Translations under genes and position numbers: made by a program
Shown: in pieces, positions 6,250-13,611 of the stretch
Numbering within the stretch: position 1 is the first letter of the stretch
Layout: each line of letters opens with the position of its first letter
From: JABHCC01 sp964444375
GTDB taxonomy: Bacteria > Bacteroidota > Bacteroidia > Bacteroidales > UBA12481
Assembly: GCA_964444375.1 (NCBI GenBank)
Contig: CAYUGX010000055.1
Coordinates: 1 to 18,753 of the forward strand
Length of the DNA: 18,753 nucleotides
Direction: 5' to 3'
The notes under the pieces: model-generated
What the model was told of the DNA's origin: nothing
The model's input: the letters and a program-made list of their open reading frames with translations, nothing else
Databases searched by the model: none

Positions 6250-9231
6250 CTAATTTGTGAAAAGATCCTCAAAACTTATCTTCTTTCGACTTCGCTTCTC
6301 TTTGGTTCTCACCAGCTCCTGCTCGAACTCGGCCGAAAGAATGTCCGGGTCAACAGTGCCCAAGAAGATGGTCCGGTCCTTCGTCCGAGTGATAAGATCG
6401 CCCTTTTGGGTATGGAACAATTTACCCCCGCCTTTCAATCCCATGAGATGCTGAGCAGCCTTCTGCAGCGTATCGTTTGTCAAATAGATACGGCCGAACT
6501 TGGATCTCTTGAAAGGTCGGCCATCGGCACCCACACCATACTGGGTGCCCACCAACCTCCCGCCATAATCATCACCTACCTCCAAACCGGTCACATCAAA
6601 ATCTATGGGCGGACGATTATCAACGAACTCCTCCTTCACCGGTAACATCTCTATTGGCATCAGTTCCAGCTCTTCAGCTGTCCCATCATCCAGCGCTGGA
6701 TGCCAGTGATAAAGCTCAATTGAGCTCTGGCCCAGCTCGTTCTGCCAATCGTATGCCCTGAACATGTTCTCATCGACCGTGTCCTTAACGAAGAACACGA
6801 ATATCTCCGCCTTCTTCTCATGCCCTCCTTTCCGCAAGATCCGCCCGATGGTCTGGATCCGCTGGCGGATGGAGCTTGATGATACCCGTACGATGCCAAG
6901 CTCAGCAGCCGGCACATCGATTCCCTCCACCAAGGCCTTGACCGATAACATCACGTTGGCCGTATCATCACGATACCATTCCATTGCCCATTGGTTCCAA
7001 TAGGGTTGTTGCTTTGAATGGTACATGACCGGTTTGAACTTCTGTTTGGTGAACCAAGAATCTAACATCAGGTCCACACCATACTCATAATCACCCATCG
7101 CCGCTTTAAGTACTCTACTCCTCTGCAATGGAGAGATAACGTCCTCCATTTGTTGGATACGCTCATGGAATATCATTATCTTCTTATTCGCTTCCAAACC
7201 GTTCTTTAGAAGATAATTATATAGAGTCTTCCGATTCACCGCATTGTAGATACAATCACGTCTCTCCCTAGTATTCTCAAAATACCTGAAAATAGCTGGA
7301 TCTGGGTGGTCCTCGGTCTTCAAGATAATATTGAGCTTCTCGTCCAAGGACATCACGTCCAAAGAGTCCAAGCGATGCCCGTATCTCATCTGTATCTTTT
7401 CGATTGCTTTTCGAATGGCCTTTGTGAATTTGTCGTATTCCAACCGTTCCCTTGGTATCAGATCGACACCTACATACTTCACTGTGAACTCGCAAATCAA
7501 CTTATCTCGTCTCGCGTCCGAATATGACATCTTGTAGAACTGGCCTCCCAGTGCAGAGACCACTGGGCTCAATTGGGAATCCATTTGCTGCTCATCCTTT
7601 TCATCACTGGGTGGTGTAGCGGATAAACCTAACTTCGCGGTTGTCCTACACTCGAAGACCTTGCGATATTTCTCACCACCATACCGATGGCATTCATCAG
7701 CTACTAATAGATGATGAATCTTTGCTCCAAACGTCTCGATGTCTTTCTTGAGTCTCTCGTCTTTAACCGCTGAATTGACAATGGATACAATCACAAGCTT
7801 ACCAGCTGAGAAGGAATCTTGGAAAAAGTCTCCGCGTAATCCTATTTCATCTGAACCTAACCCAAGCATTTTCGAGAGCTCGGTCGCCCATTGATACATC
7901 AGAACCTTTGTCGGGACAATGATCGACACCCTGGAATCTGGATACCGTGAGAGATACTCACTAATCGCCATCAAGGCCATAATTGTCTTTCCAGAGGCTG
8001 TTACTGCTGATACGATACCTGTCATCGGTTTGATATCGCGTCCAGGTGAGCCTTTTAACCATATATCGACGGCCTTCTGTTGCCAATGATATGGTTTGAA
8101 ATCCTGTGGGAGGGAAAAGGCACCATTATCGTGCTTGAGGTTGTTGAGAATGTTTCTATCGAACCTCCTCGAGCTACTGGCTTTCACAGCCAAGGCCAGC
8201 TCCTCGACCGTATCACATTCCTCACAAAAACGTTCAAGGGAAACGACCTCGATACCCTTCAGTTCATCATAGAGTGTTTTTTCTCTACCAATATTTAATT
8301 TTTCACAAAGATAGTATCGTAATCTTGTTCGATAATTATTGCTTGTGTGTAGTAAGGTTGTTCCTCTTTTCACATTGGCACCGGTGTATCGATTGATATT
8401 CTTCTTGTAGTAATCCTTTACCAGTTTCCCATTTACCTTTTGCATTTGTTTATTTAAATCACGTAGTAACCTTCTTTGTTTACCGACACCACAGGTATGC
8501 CAATACACATGATACTTTGCTATACTTTCGAGAAATCGCTTAGTGATAGCTGGATGCTTCGCCCCTAGAATACGAACGCTATGCTCAGAGATATGTCGAA
8601 TCGATGTGTTGTGTAATCTGTTAATCATTGAAGTGTATTTGTTCAAATCTGGAGTTCTATTGTATCTGGCCTTCTTTTTAGTGACAATCAACTCCATAAA
8701 CGTTAGCAACTTGATGAGCTCCCGTAATGTTCTTAAATTCCTATCATGGAAAAAATATCCATTGAGATGATCTTGCTCTCTGTCAAGCGATTCTTTAAGA
8801 TCATTGAATGAAATCCCAGCATCAGAATAATCTGGTATTCTCCCTAAAACATCTAAGATTACGTCAATTGCATATTGATCAACACCTTCTCTAGAGAACG
8901 CATAGAATAAAGAGTTTGTCACTAGACCAGAAAAACCATCATCTAGTTGACCATCAATATAGTTTCGAGTGTGCTCTGGAATTGATATTACAACTGTTTT
9001 TTCTGCCTTTTCTTTATCAAGGAATCCATATGATATTAGGTTATTAATTATCCCATCTACATAAGTGCTATCATACTGTAACCCTTCTTGATAATCCTTG
9101 AGAACGTTATTCTGGACACGTTCGATATAATCCGCGCGTGGAAGGCCGTCCTGGGCCTGCTCGAGGAACCGTCGATAGTAATCCTCATCCTTGGGCATCG
9201 GATTGAATCGGGACGGGAATGCCTTCGACAT
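6250..9231 (-). CDS. SF2 DEAD/DEAH-type helicase with a C-terminal copy of the operon's shared module, 993 aa
   Basis: An ATP-dependent DNA (or RNA) translocase/helicase of the XPB/type I-III restriction helicase branch. Residues 1-375 are an N-terminal region without a recognised family, apart from a short Zn-like CEEC near 336-339. The motor follows: motif I VTASGKT (410-416), Ia IIVPTKVLMYQW (437-448), II ADECHR (511-516), III LSATP (536-540), V VEGIDVP (768-774) and VI QRIQTIGRILR (790-800). An insert of about 140 residues separates the two RecA lobes. Residues 934-960 carry GGKLFHTQKGDLIT and TIFLGTVD, matching the module core in the two upstream proteins. The ATG at 9231 has GGTGG upstream and lies 24 bp after the preceding gene. 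The stop is TAG. No nuclease motif is visible. Confidence 0.92.
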   Translation of the reverse strand: MSKAFPSRFNPMPKDEDYYRRFLEQAQDGLPRADYIERVQNNVLKDYQEGLQYDSTYVDGIINNLISYGFLDKEKAEKTVVISIPEHTRNYIDGQLDDGFSGLVTNSLFYAFSREGVDQYAIDVILDVLGRIPDYSDAGISFNDLKESLDREQDHLNGYFFHDRNLRTLRELIKLLTFMELIVTKKKARYNRTPDLNKYTSMINRLHNTSIRHISEHSVRILGAKHPAITKRFLESIAKYHVYWHTCGVGKQRRLLRDLNKQMQKVNGKLVKDYYKKNINRYTGANVKRGTTLLHTSNNYRTRLRYYLCEKLNIGREKTLYDELKGIEVVSLERFCEECDTVEELALAVKASSSRRFDRNILNNLKHDNGAFSLPQDFKPYHWQQKAVDIWLKGSPGRDIKPMTGIVSAVTASGKTIMALMAISEYLSRYPDSRVSIIVPTKVLMYQWATELSKMLGLGSDEIGLRGDFFQDSFSAGKLVIVSIVNSAVKDERLKKDIETFGAKIHHLLVADECHRYGGEKYRKVFECRTTAKLGLSATPPSDEKDEQQMDSQLSPVVSALGGQFYKMSYSDARRDKLICEFTVKYVGVDLIPRERLEYDKFTKAIRKAIEKIQMRYGHRLDSLDVMSLDEKLNIILKTEDHPDPAIFRYFENTRERRDCIYNAVNRKTLYNYLLKNGLEANKKIMIFHERIQQMEDVISPLQRSRVLKAAMGDYEYGVDLMLDSWFTKQKFKPVMYHSKQQPYWNQWAMEWYRDDTANVMLSVKALVEGIDVPAAELGIVRVSSSSIRQRIQTIGRILRKGGHEKKAEIFVFFVKDTVDENMFRAYDWQNELGQSSIELYHWHPALDDGTAEELELMPIEMLPVKEEFVDNRPPIDFDVTGLEVGDDYGGRLVGTQYGVGADGRPFKRSKFGRIYLTNDTLQKAAQHLMGLKGGGKLFHTQKGDLITRTKDRTIFLGTVDPDILSAEFEQELVRTKEKRSRKKISFEDLFTN

Positions 9232-9255
9232 TTTGGACCACCGGTGTTCTGTACG

Positions 9256-10137
9256 TCACCTCTTCCCTTTCATCCGCTTCCAATACTTCGAGCGATACTG
9301 GTCCCCATCATCGTAATCCTCGCCTCCTGCGCCTAACAGGTTCGTGACCTTGCTAGTGAAGTGGGTCCGCGGTGGTGTGCCGATATCAAAATCTGAGATG
9401 GTCCCAAGATAGATAGGATAGGTCTTGGTTGCCTGTAACCTATCGTAAGTGGCTTGAAGGAGGGTATCGTTCTGTTGTAATGCTTTCCTATCCTTGGTCA
9501 GCTTCTGTGATATCGCATTGTTCCATAGTTGAGATACCTGTTCGATCGGCAGGTTCATCCAGATATGACCGGTCTCGGTGACGTACAACCGACCACACCT
9601 AGGTCGTATCTCACGAAGTTTCCCACAAAGTAGTGGATAACGTTGGATGGTCCTGAAGTACATTCCGCGGAACGACCAATAGAGGAAATCCTTGTTCCCA
9701 TGTCGCCTCCAGACCGAGAACTCCTCACCATGCTTGAACTGGAGGCCCGGCCATAGATGACCGGTTGTCAGGTTGGATGGGTCCAGATCGAAGCCAGGGA
9801 AGTCCAGGACACCTTGAAGCTTGCCAAGATACACAGGACGCCATTTGTTCCCTTCCTTGCGTTTTGTGATTATCTCACTGTGAGGGGTGATACGAATACT
9901 ACCTTTGGTATCCTTCTTGTGATCTCTCATCGCATCGATCAATCCAGAAATACCGTTGGAACTGGTATAGACTATATCTGTCCAGGTCCAACATAGTTGC
10001 GGCTTCTGGTCCACTGTCTTCACAGTGTATCTTGAACCACGGAATGGCAATGGCCAGTTATCACCGGGTGACAATGTGACCATCCGACCATCCATTGCTG
10101 GAACGGTTACTTGCTCATGACTTATTTTAGCACGCAT
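9256..10137 (-). CDS. Two-module protein A of the helicase operon, 293 aa, novel family
   Basis: I chose the ATG at 10137. Its A is the last base of the TGA of the upstream gene (TGATG), implying coupled translation; a TTG one codon earlier is the alternative. The protein is paralogous to its neighbour and contains two copies of one module (counted from the TTG). Copy 1 (about 33-108) has FRGSRYTV, a WTW segment, GSIRITPHSEIITK and PVYLGKL. Copy 2 (about 135-247) has YWSFRGMYF, CGRLYVTETGHIW and PIYLGTI. The glycines, the R-h-T/h-Y-V-T strand and the closing P-h-Y-h-G are kept, so the fold is probably beta-rich. The C-terminus is acidic then basic. No catalytic residues are recognised. Partnership with the helicase is inferred from order, coupling and the shared module. 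Confidence 0.85.
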   Translation of the reverse strand: MRAKISHEQVTVPAMDGRMVTLSPGDNWPLPFRGSRYTVKTVDQKPQLCWTWTDIVYTSSNGISGLIDAMRDHKKDTKGSIRITPHSEIITKRKEGNKWRPVYLGKLQGVLDFPGFDLDPSNLTTGHLWPGLQFKHGEEFSVWRRHGNKDFLYWSFRGMYFRTIQRYPLLCGKLREIRPRCGRLYVTETGHIWMNLPIEQVSQLWNNAISQKLTKDRKALQQNDTLLQATYDRLQATKTYPIYLGTISDFDIGTPPRTHFTSKVTNLLGAGGEDYDDGDQYRSKYWKRMKGKR

Positions 10138-10982
10138 CAATCATCCCCTCTTTCCTCAAAGAAATCCTCTGGATCATCATCAAAGACATCTACCAAAGAT
10201 GGCTCATGGACCGGACCTGAACTGAACGCATCTAAGAAACTGAGCATCTTCGCCTTGTCGTCACCTGATAATGGCCTTGAATAATCCTTTGGTGGTCTCA
10301 ATCTGATGTCTGGACGCCACTCACCGATGTATATCGGTAGCATATCGGTCCGTCCCACCTTTGCAGCAATTAGCTGTTGTTGGATCGCGTTCAATTTCTC
10401 CCATTGCCTTTTGACATTCTCTCTTAATGGTTGTTTATGTATTAGCGTGATAACATGCCCGTTCTCGGTGATACGGAACGAGCCTCCCATGTTCTTGACC
10501 ATGTTCAGGTTCTGTCTGATTGACACAGGTAATTCGTTCGTGATGTATTGTCTGGGGCCATCAGGATTCTTCCACCAGATATCATTACCAAGGAACGTAT
10601 ACCGAGCACCGTCGTAAAAGCTTGGCCAAAGATCCTGTGGTTTGCAATCCTTGGGTCGAGGGTCGACCTCAGAGAACTCGAACGGTGTATCGAGCTTACA
10701 GACATACCTCGGTTGCCAGTCACCGTTCTTCTCTGGGGTCTTGGTGATGACGTCCCCCAGCTCAGTGACACGGAAGGAGCCACAAAGGGGCTTTACCTGC
10801 TTCAGCTTCGGCAGTATTCTCTCATGCCCTTTGATCACCTTCAAGGTCAGACCCGCCTGGCCTTCCTCCTTGGTCGGGTACCAGTAGACTTCGTTCTTGT
10901 CGTTGAAATGATAGCGCGTTCCACGGTAGTGGGCCCCATCATCATTATTGAGGTCCCACTTGTCGTTGAGTGCGTAGTGCAT
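10137..10982 (-). CDS. Two-module protein B, first gene of the helicase operon, 281 aa, novel family
   Basis: The ATG at 10982 lies about 32 bp downstream of a TATA box and the leader would be about 7 nt, with no ribosome site. Module 1 (residues about 16-97) has YRGTRYHF, VYWYP, CGSFRVTELGDVITK and PRYVCKL. Module 2 (about 122-222) has YDGARYTF, IWWKNPDG, GGSFRITENGHVIT and PIYIGEW. The tail after 240 is acidic (DDDPEDFFEERGDD). The two modules resemble each other and both modules of the following gene, so the pair arose by duplication of a two-module ancestor. Aromatic-rich strands and conserved glycines suggest beta-sandwich or barrel units that could bind DNA or a modified base. That is inference; I recognise no named family. 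Confidence 0.85.
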   Translation of the reverse strand: MHYALNDKWDLNNDDGAHYRGTRYHFNDKNEVYWYPTKEEGQAGLTLKVIKGHERILPKLKQVKPLCGSFRVTELGDVITKTPEKNGDWQPRYVCKLDTPFEFSEVDPRPKDCKPQDLWPSFYDGARYTFLGNDIWWKNPDGPRQYITNELPVSIRQNLNMVKNMGGSFRITENGHVITLIHKQPLRENVKRQWEKLNAIQQQLIAAKVGRTDMLPIYIGEWRPDIRLRPPKDYSRPLSGDDKAKMLSFLDAFSSGPVHEPSLVDVFDDDPEDFFEERGDD

Positions 10983-11002
10983 TGGTATCGGACTAGTATA
11001 GG

Positions 11003-11045
11003 ATAGGCTAATATATAAGCTTTGTTACTGTATTTGTTAGCCTAT
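11003..11045. promoter_or_regulatory. Promoter and candidate operator of the helicase operon
   Basis: On the minus strand TTATATAT (11018-11011) is a good TATA box for the ATG at 10982. Perfect 9-bp inverted arms, ATAGGCTAA (11003-11011) and TTAGCCTAT (11037-11045), flank it at both sides with a 25-nt spacer. A protein bound to both arms would enclose the TATA box. The left arm extends into TAGGCTAATA, found again at 6139-6148. The right arm touches the stop codon of the next gene upstream. Confidence 0.6.
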
Positions 11046-11851
11046 TATTCATCAAGCTCTATACTGCGAGTGGGAAACTTACGATATTCCTCTGCCACAT
11101 CCGGGTTCTCATCGAACCATTTGCATAGTTGCCTGTGGATGATAGGATACATGGGATGATGGCGCTTGGGTCCAGTGCCATATGGATTACGGAATGGACC
11201 GTTCAACAGACCTAGATGCTTTGCCGCTATCGTTAGGCGGGACTTTGATGTTCGTAGCAATGTGTCCCATTTCTCTTTATCATCTATCAGGTCGGGATCC
11301 AACTGTCGGTCATCGGGTGTTTCGAGGCGAGCGACCTGAAGCTCATGGGTAGTTGGGTTGGCAGTTGTATCATAATATGCGACCATCAGCGATATCAGCT
11401 TGCCCACACCTTCCTTATCACCCTTCTCTGCTCGATGAAGAAGGCCTTTCATCAACTTGCTCACTGCATTGGGCCATGAGTTACATACTAGGCATGATGA
11501 ATCAATATCGGTCTTATGCACTGGATTCTTCGGACTGCTCTTCAATTTGCATCTTTCACAAATGATCGAACCGTCCGTGTTGCCTTTCAATAACACGAAG
11601 TTTATTGGAATCTTGGCATACATGTCCGAGGAGGGATCCTTGTCAATGTTATTGAACCGTGGAAGGTCTTTCTTACCCTCTGCCATCTGGATAATGTCGT
11701 TCTCGTCCTCCTGTTCAGTTAAGCGCTGGACTAGCTTTGATAGGACATCGGTCGGCTTGACACCTTTGCTCAAGAGACGGTGGACCAGGTCCTCGGTGAC
11801 GCTTATCTGGATCTTGTAGATCTCGTCACCTACGCTGTCTTTTATACTCAT
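11045..11851 (-). CDS. 268-aa zinc-ribbon protein with RHH-like N-terminus, unknown
   Basis: A TATA-like ATATTTAA is centred 26 bp before the ATG at 11851, so translation probably starts on a leaderless mRNA. Residues about 11-47 (IYKIQISVTEDLVHRLL followed by PTDVLSKLVQRL) look like a strand plus two helices, compatible with a ribbon-helix-helix or similar DNA-binding element. A four-cysteine ribbon follows: C98-x2-C101 and C120-x2-C123. The second half is helical and charged, ending in a short segment with HHPMYPIIHRQLCKWF. No family is recognised. It is a separate unit from the helicase operon downstream, but its stop codon overlaps that operon's operator arm. A regulator of the operon is an attractive guess without direct evidence. 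Confidence 0.75.
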   Translation of the reverse strand: MSIKDSVGDEIYKIQISVTEDLVHRLLSKGVKPTDVLSKLVQRLTEQEDENDIIQMAEGKKDLPRFNNIDKDPSSDMYAKIPINFVLLKGNTDGSIICERCKLKSSPKNPVHKTDIDSSCLVCNSWPNAVSKLMKGLLHRAEKGDKEGVGKLISLMVAYYDTTANPTTHELQVARLETPDDRQLDPDLIDDKEKWDTLLRTSKSRLTIAAKHLGLLNGPFRNPYGTGPKRHHPMYPIIHRQLCKWFDENPDVAEEYRKFPTRSIELDE

Positions 11852-11873
11852 AAATATCCTAACGAGTCAGGGG

Positions 11874-11881
11874 TTAAATAT
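11874..11881 (-). promoter_or_regulatory. TATA box of the 268-aa zinc protein gene
   Basis: ATATTTAA on the minus strand, centred about 26 bp from the ATG at 11851, which is the archaeal leaderless spacing. The rest of the 187-bp gap up to 12038 shows no gene. Confidence 0.55.
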
Positions 11882-12038
11882 CTTTGGGTGATCTTGATAT
11901 CACGCTGCTAAAATAAATCAAAGTCATTGGTTTATGAGCACACAGATTTCCTAAGGACATGAAGATATTGAATTATTCCATGAGATTAACCGTGTATGGT
12001 TCATTTAGATTCTATTTGCATATAATAATTTGAGGATA

Positions 12039-12476
12039 TTATTTTATGAACTCACCACGGTACCAAATCAGGTAGTATTCTATCTCAACTCTAAATTCTG
12101 GATTTATGAAAATATTCCGATTATCCCTTACTATCCAACCGTCCTTTTTATTGCTAATCGAGTTAATATGATACTCCACATTGTAATCAGTTCCTTCTGG
12201 TAGGTATTCACGACTTAGATCCTCTATCGTATACCCTGGATAGTATTGTTTCCTTGAATGGAGAATTCTCACGATTTCATACTCGTTGCGAGTCAATTCC
12301 TTTCTTGTATTTTTTGGTTCTTTATGTATTTTTGTCTCTTTTATATGCCTTTTTCGGCCATGCTTATCAATACTCCGTCTTCCATAGCGATCTTTGACCT
12401 TTTTATCTGTGTGACTAAGAATTTTACCTTTCGGGCTCCGTCGGTTAGCATTTTCGTGTCCACCTGTTCGGGACAC
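12039..12476 (-). CDS. 145-aa basic protein with winged-helix-like C-terminal half
   Basis: The GTG start has a strong ribosome site (GGAGGT, five bases before the codon), located in the 15-bp gap after the C2H2-DUF3467 gene. It is therefore the third gene of a three-gene operon. The first 58 residues are highly basic and low in hydrophobics (HTDKKVKDRYGRRS, KHGRKRHIKE), typical of a disordered nucleic-acid-binding tail. Residues about 60-130 read as a winged helix: ELTRNEYEIVRILHSRK, then YTIEDLSREYLP, a recognition-like helix NVEYHINSISNKK, and a DGWIVRDNRNIFINP hairpin. The likely role is DNA binding or regulation; specificity is unknown. Confidence 0.75.
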   Translation of the reverse strand: MSRTGGHENANRRSPKGKILSHTDKKVKDRYGRRSIDKHGRKRHIKETKIHKEPKNTRKELTRNEYEIVRILHSRKQYYPGYTIEDLSREYLPEGTDYNVEYHINSISNKKDGWIVRDNRNIFINPEFRVEIEYYLIWYRGEFIK

Positions 12477-12491
12477 TTCTAACCTCCAAGT

Positions 12492-12866
12492 TTATGTCTC
12501 CATCTCCATCGGAGTGAAAATTGACTCCTTCGATCTCGGAGGTATTTCGCCAAACACTCTTTGCCAATTTTCGATGTACTTATTCAATTGCAAAGATAGT
12601 TCCACCGCCGCGGTTGGTGTTAATATCGCCATGGAATCACTCACAATGGCCTCAGCGTCTGGGCTTATTTGTAGTTTTTCATTAGCAAATACTATTCTAA
12701 AATCATACTCTGTCATCTGAACTAATGCACGAGTTGCATAAGTTTTTGAGAATGATTGTGATTGCACAAGACTGAGTTTTACTGGCTGTGTAGCATGCAT
12801 TCTTTTCATGTGGTTTTCTACATTTTTCAAATACTTCCCACATTCTGGACATTCACCTTCGGACAT
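12492..12866 (-). CDS. C2H2 zinc finger fused to a DUF3467-like domain, 124 aa
   Basis: The ATG at 12866 has GAGGT eight bases upstream, in the 10-bp gap after the winged-helix regulator gene. The N-terminus has CPECGKYLKNVENHMKRMH (residues 6-24), a C-x2-C-x9-H-x4-H finger of the archaeal/viral short type. Residues about 38-112 resemble DUF3467: a YDFRIVFANEKLQIS strand pair, then LTPTAAVELSLQLNKYIENWQRVFGEIP, the family's typical ending of a helix plus FGxI. DUF3467 proteins are small and of unknown function. Adding a finger suggests delivery of the domain to DNA. The DUF3467 assignment is from memory of the family pattern. Confidence 0.78.
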   Translation of the reverse strand: MSEGECPECGKYLKNVENHMKRMHATQPVKLSLVQSQSFSKTYATRALVQMTEYDFRIVFANEKLQISPDAEAIVSDSMAILTPTAAVELSLQLNKYIENWQRVFGEIPPRSKESIFTPMEMET

Positions 12867-12876
12867 GTGTATTACC

Positions 12877-13299
12877 TCATCCAGCAGCTATGCTACATAC
12901 TCTCTTCGCACTGATGCACTCAGCAATAATCTCTGAACTGGCAAATTCTTGTAAGTCCATTGGTTCTTGAACCTTATGGAGAGATCTTTCTCCAAGTGCA
13001 TAAATATCTGGATGTTCAAATTTGAGAATTGCATCACCTAATCTGTCCATAAATTCCTCATAGACTGAGATAATTGGATGGTCTCTATTTAGCTTATATG
13101 GTCCACGTCTTCCATGGCGGATAAGAATTTTCTTACTCTCAAAATCCTGAATGTGCTTTCGTACAGTATCGCGAGAAATACCTAAGAACTCATGAATGGT
13201 CGTTTGACTGAAGGCGTGGAATGGACGTTCTAGGAAGAACCCAAGGATCTCTAGGTTGTGAGATTCACCCATGGCTTGGACTAAGATATTTGGCTGCAT
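12877..13299 (-). CDS. Winged-helix transcription regulator, 140 aa
   Basis: The start is the ATG at 13299; a GGAAGT sequence lies upstream. Residues about 15-70 form a winged helix-turn-helix: NLEILGFFLERP (helix 1), FSQTTIHEFLGIS (helix 2), RDTVRKHIQDFESKKIL (recognition helix), then IRHGRRGPYKLN (wing). The layout matches archaeal MarR/ArsR-type regulators. The C-terminal 70 residues are helical and contain two cysteines (ECISAKRVCS). It is the first gene of the operon with the C2H2-DUF3467 and basic proteins, so autoregulation is likely; a short dyad lies at the expected transcription start. The ligand is unknown. Confidence 0.82.
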   Translation of the reverse strand: MQPNILVQAMGESHNLEILGFFLERPFHAFSQTTIHEFLGISRDTVRKHIQDFESKKILIRHGRRGPYKLNRDHPIISVYEEFMDRLGDAILKFEHPDIYALGERSLHKVQEPMDLQEFASSEIIAECISAKRVCSIAAG

Positions 13300-13357
13300 A
13301 TTCTAACTTCCGTGTGTAGGTATTCTCGTCATTGGATTTCGGTTGCATGCTCTTATT

Positions 13358-13383
13358 GACTAAAAAGTCGTCAAGTATATAAA
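13358..13383 (-). promoter_or_regulatory. Promoter and short dyad of the winged-helix operon
   Basis: On the minus strand TTTATATA (13383-13376) is a strong TATA box. A GACT-TTTT-AGTC dyad (13369-13358) lies about 15-20 bp downstream of it, near the predicted transcription start. The leader to the ATG at 13299 would be about 55 nt. Confidence 0.5.
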
Positions 13384-13458
13384 CATTCTGCCTGATTAAT
13401 ACATATTGACAATCATTTGTAAAGACTCTTTGGCTTCGCCTCCAAATGATGAAATCTC

Positions 13459-13611
13459 TCAATTACTACAAGCTCTCGGCCAATCTTTGACACTGAGGGC
13501 AACAAATGAAATGACTCCAACTTCATGTCCGAAATATTCTAGATACCTTTCTGAATGAAGACGCTGATTACAGGTGGATATTACTAATACATCATCTTGA
13601 GAAGTAACTTT
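13459..13611 (-). other. Start-less open frame, possible gene remnant or frameshifted 3' end
   Basis: This minus-strand frame of about 50 codons has no ATG, GTG or TTG, yet reads like protein (DVLVISTCNQ, RYLEYFGHEVGVISFVALS, KDWPRAC) up to a TGA at 13461-13459. It overlaps the last 20 bases of the coiled-coil gene. It joins that gene's frame if one base of the AAAA run near the gene's end is skipped. It could be the true 3' end of that gene after a one-base error or mutation, or a decayed gene. No family is recognised. Confidence 0.3.

Noticed and set aside
491..10982. Assignment of the block to DISARM, because a helicase and a C5 methyltransferase co-occur
   Set aside because: No DUF1998 (DrmB) or phospholipase-D (DrmC) gene is present, and the helicase lacks the expected DrmA context.
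13265..13462. 65-aa minus-strand frame starting at TTG 13462
   Set aside because: It runs through the TATA box and leader of the winged-helix gene and into its coding region in another frame, and has no ribosome site or recognisable sequence.
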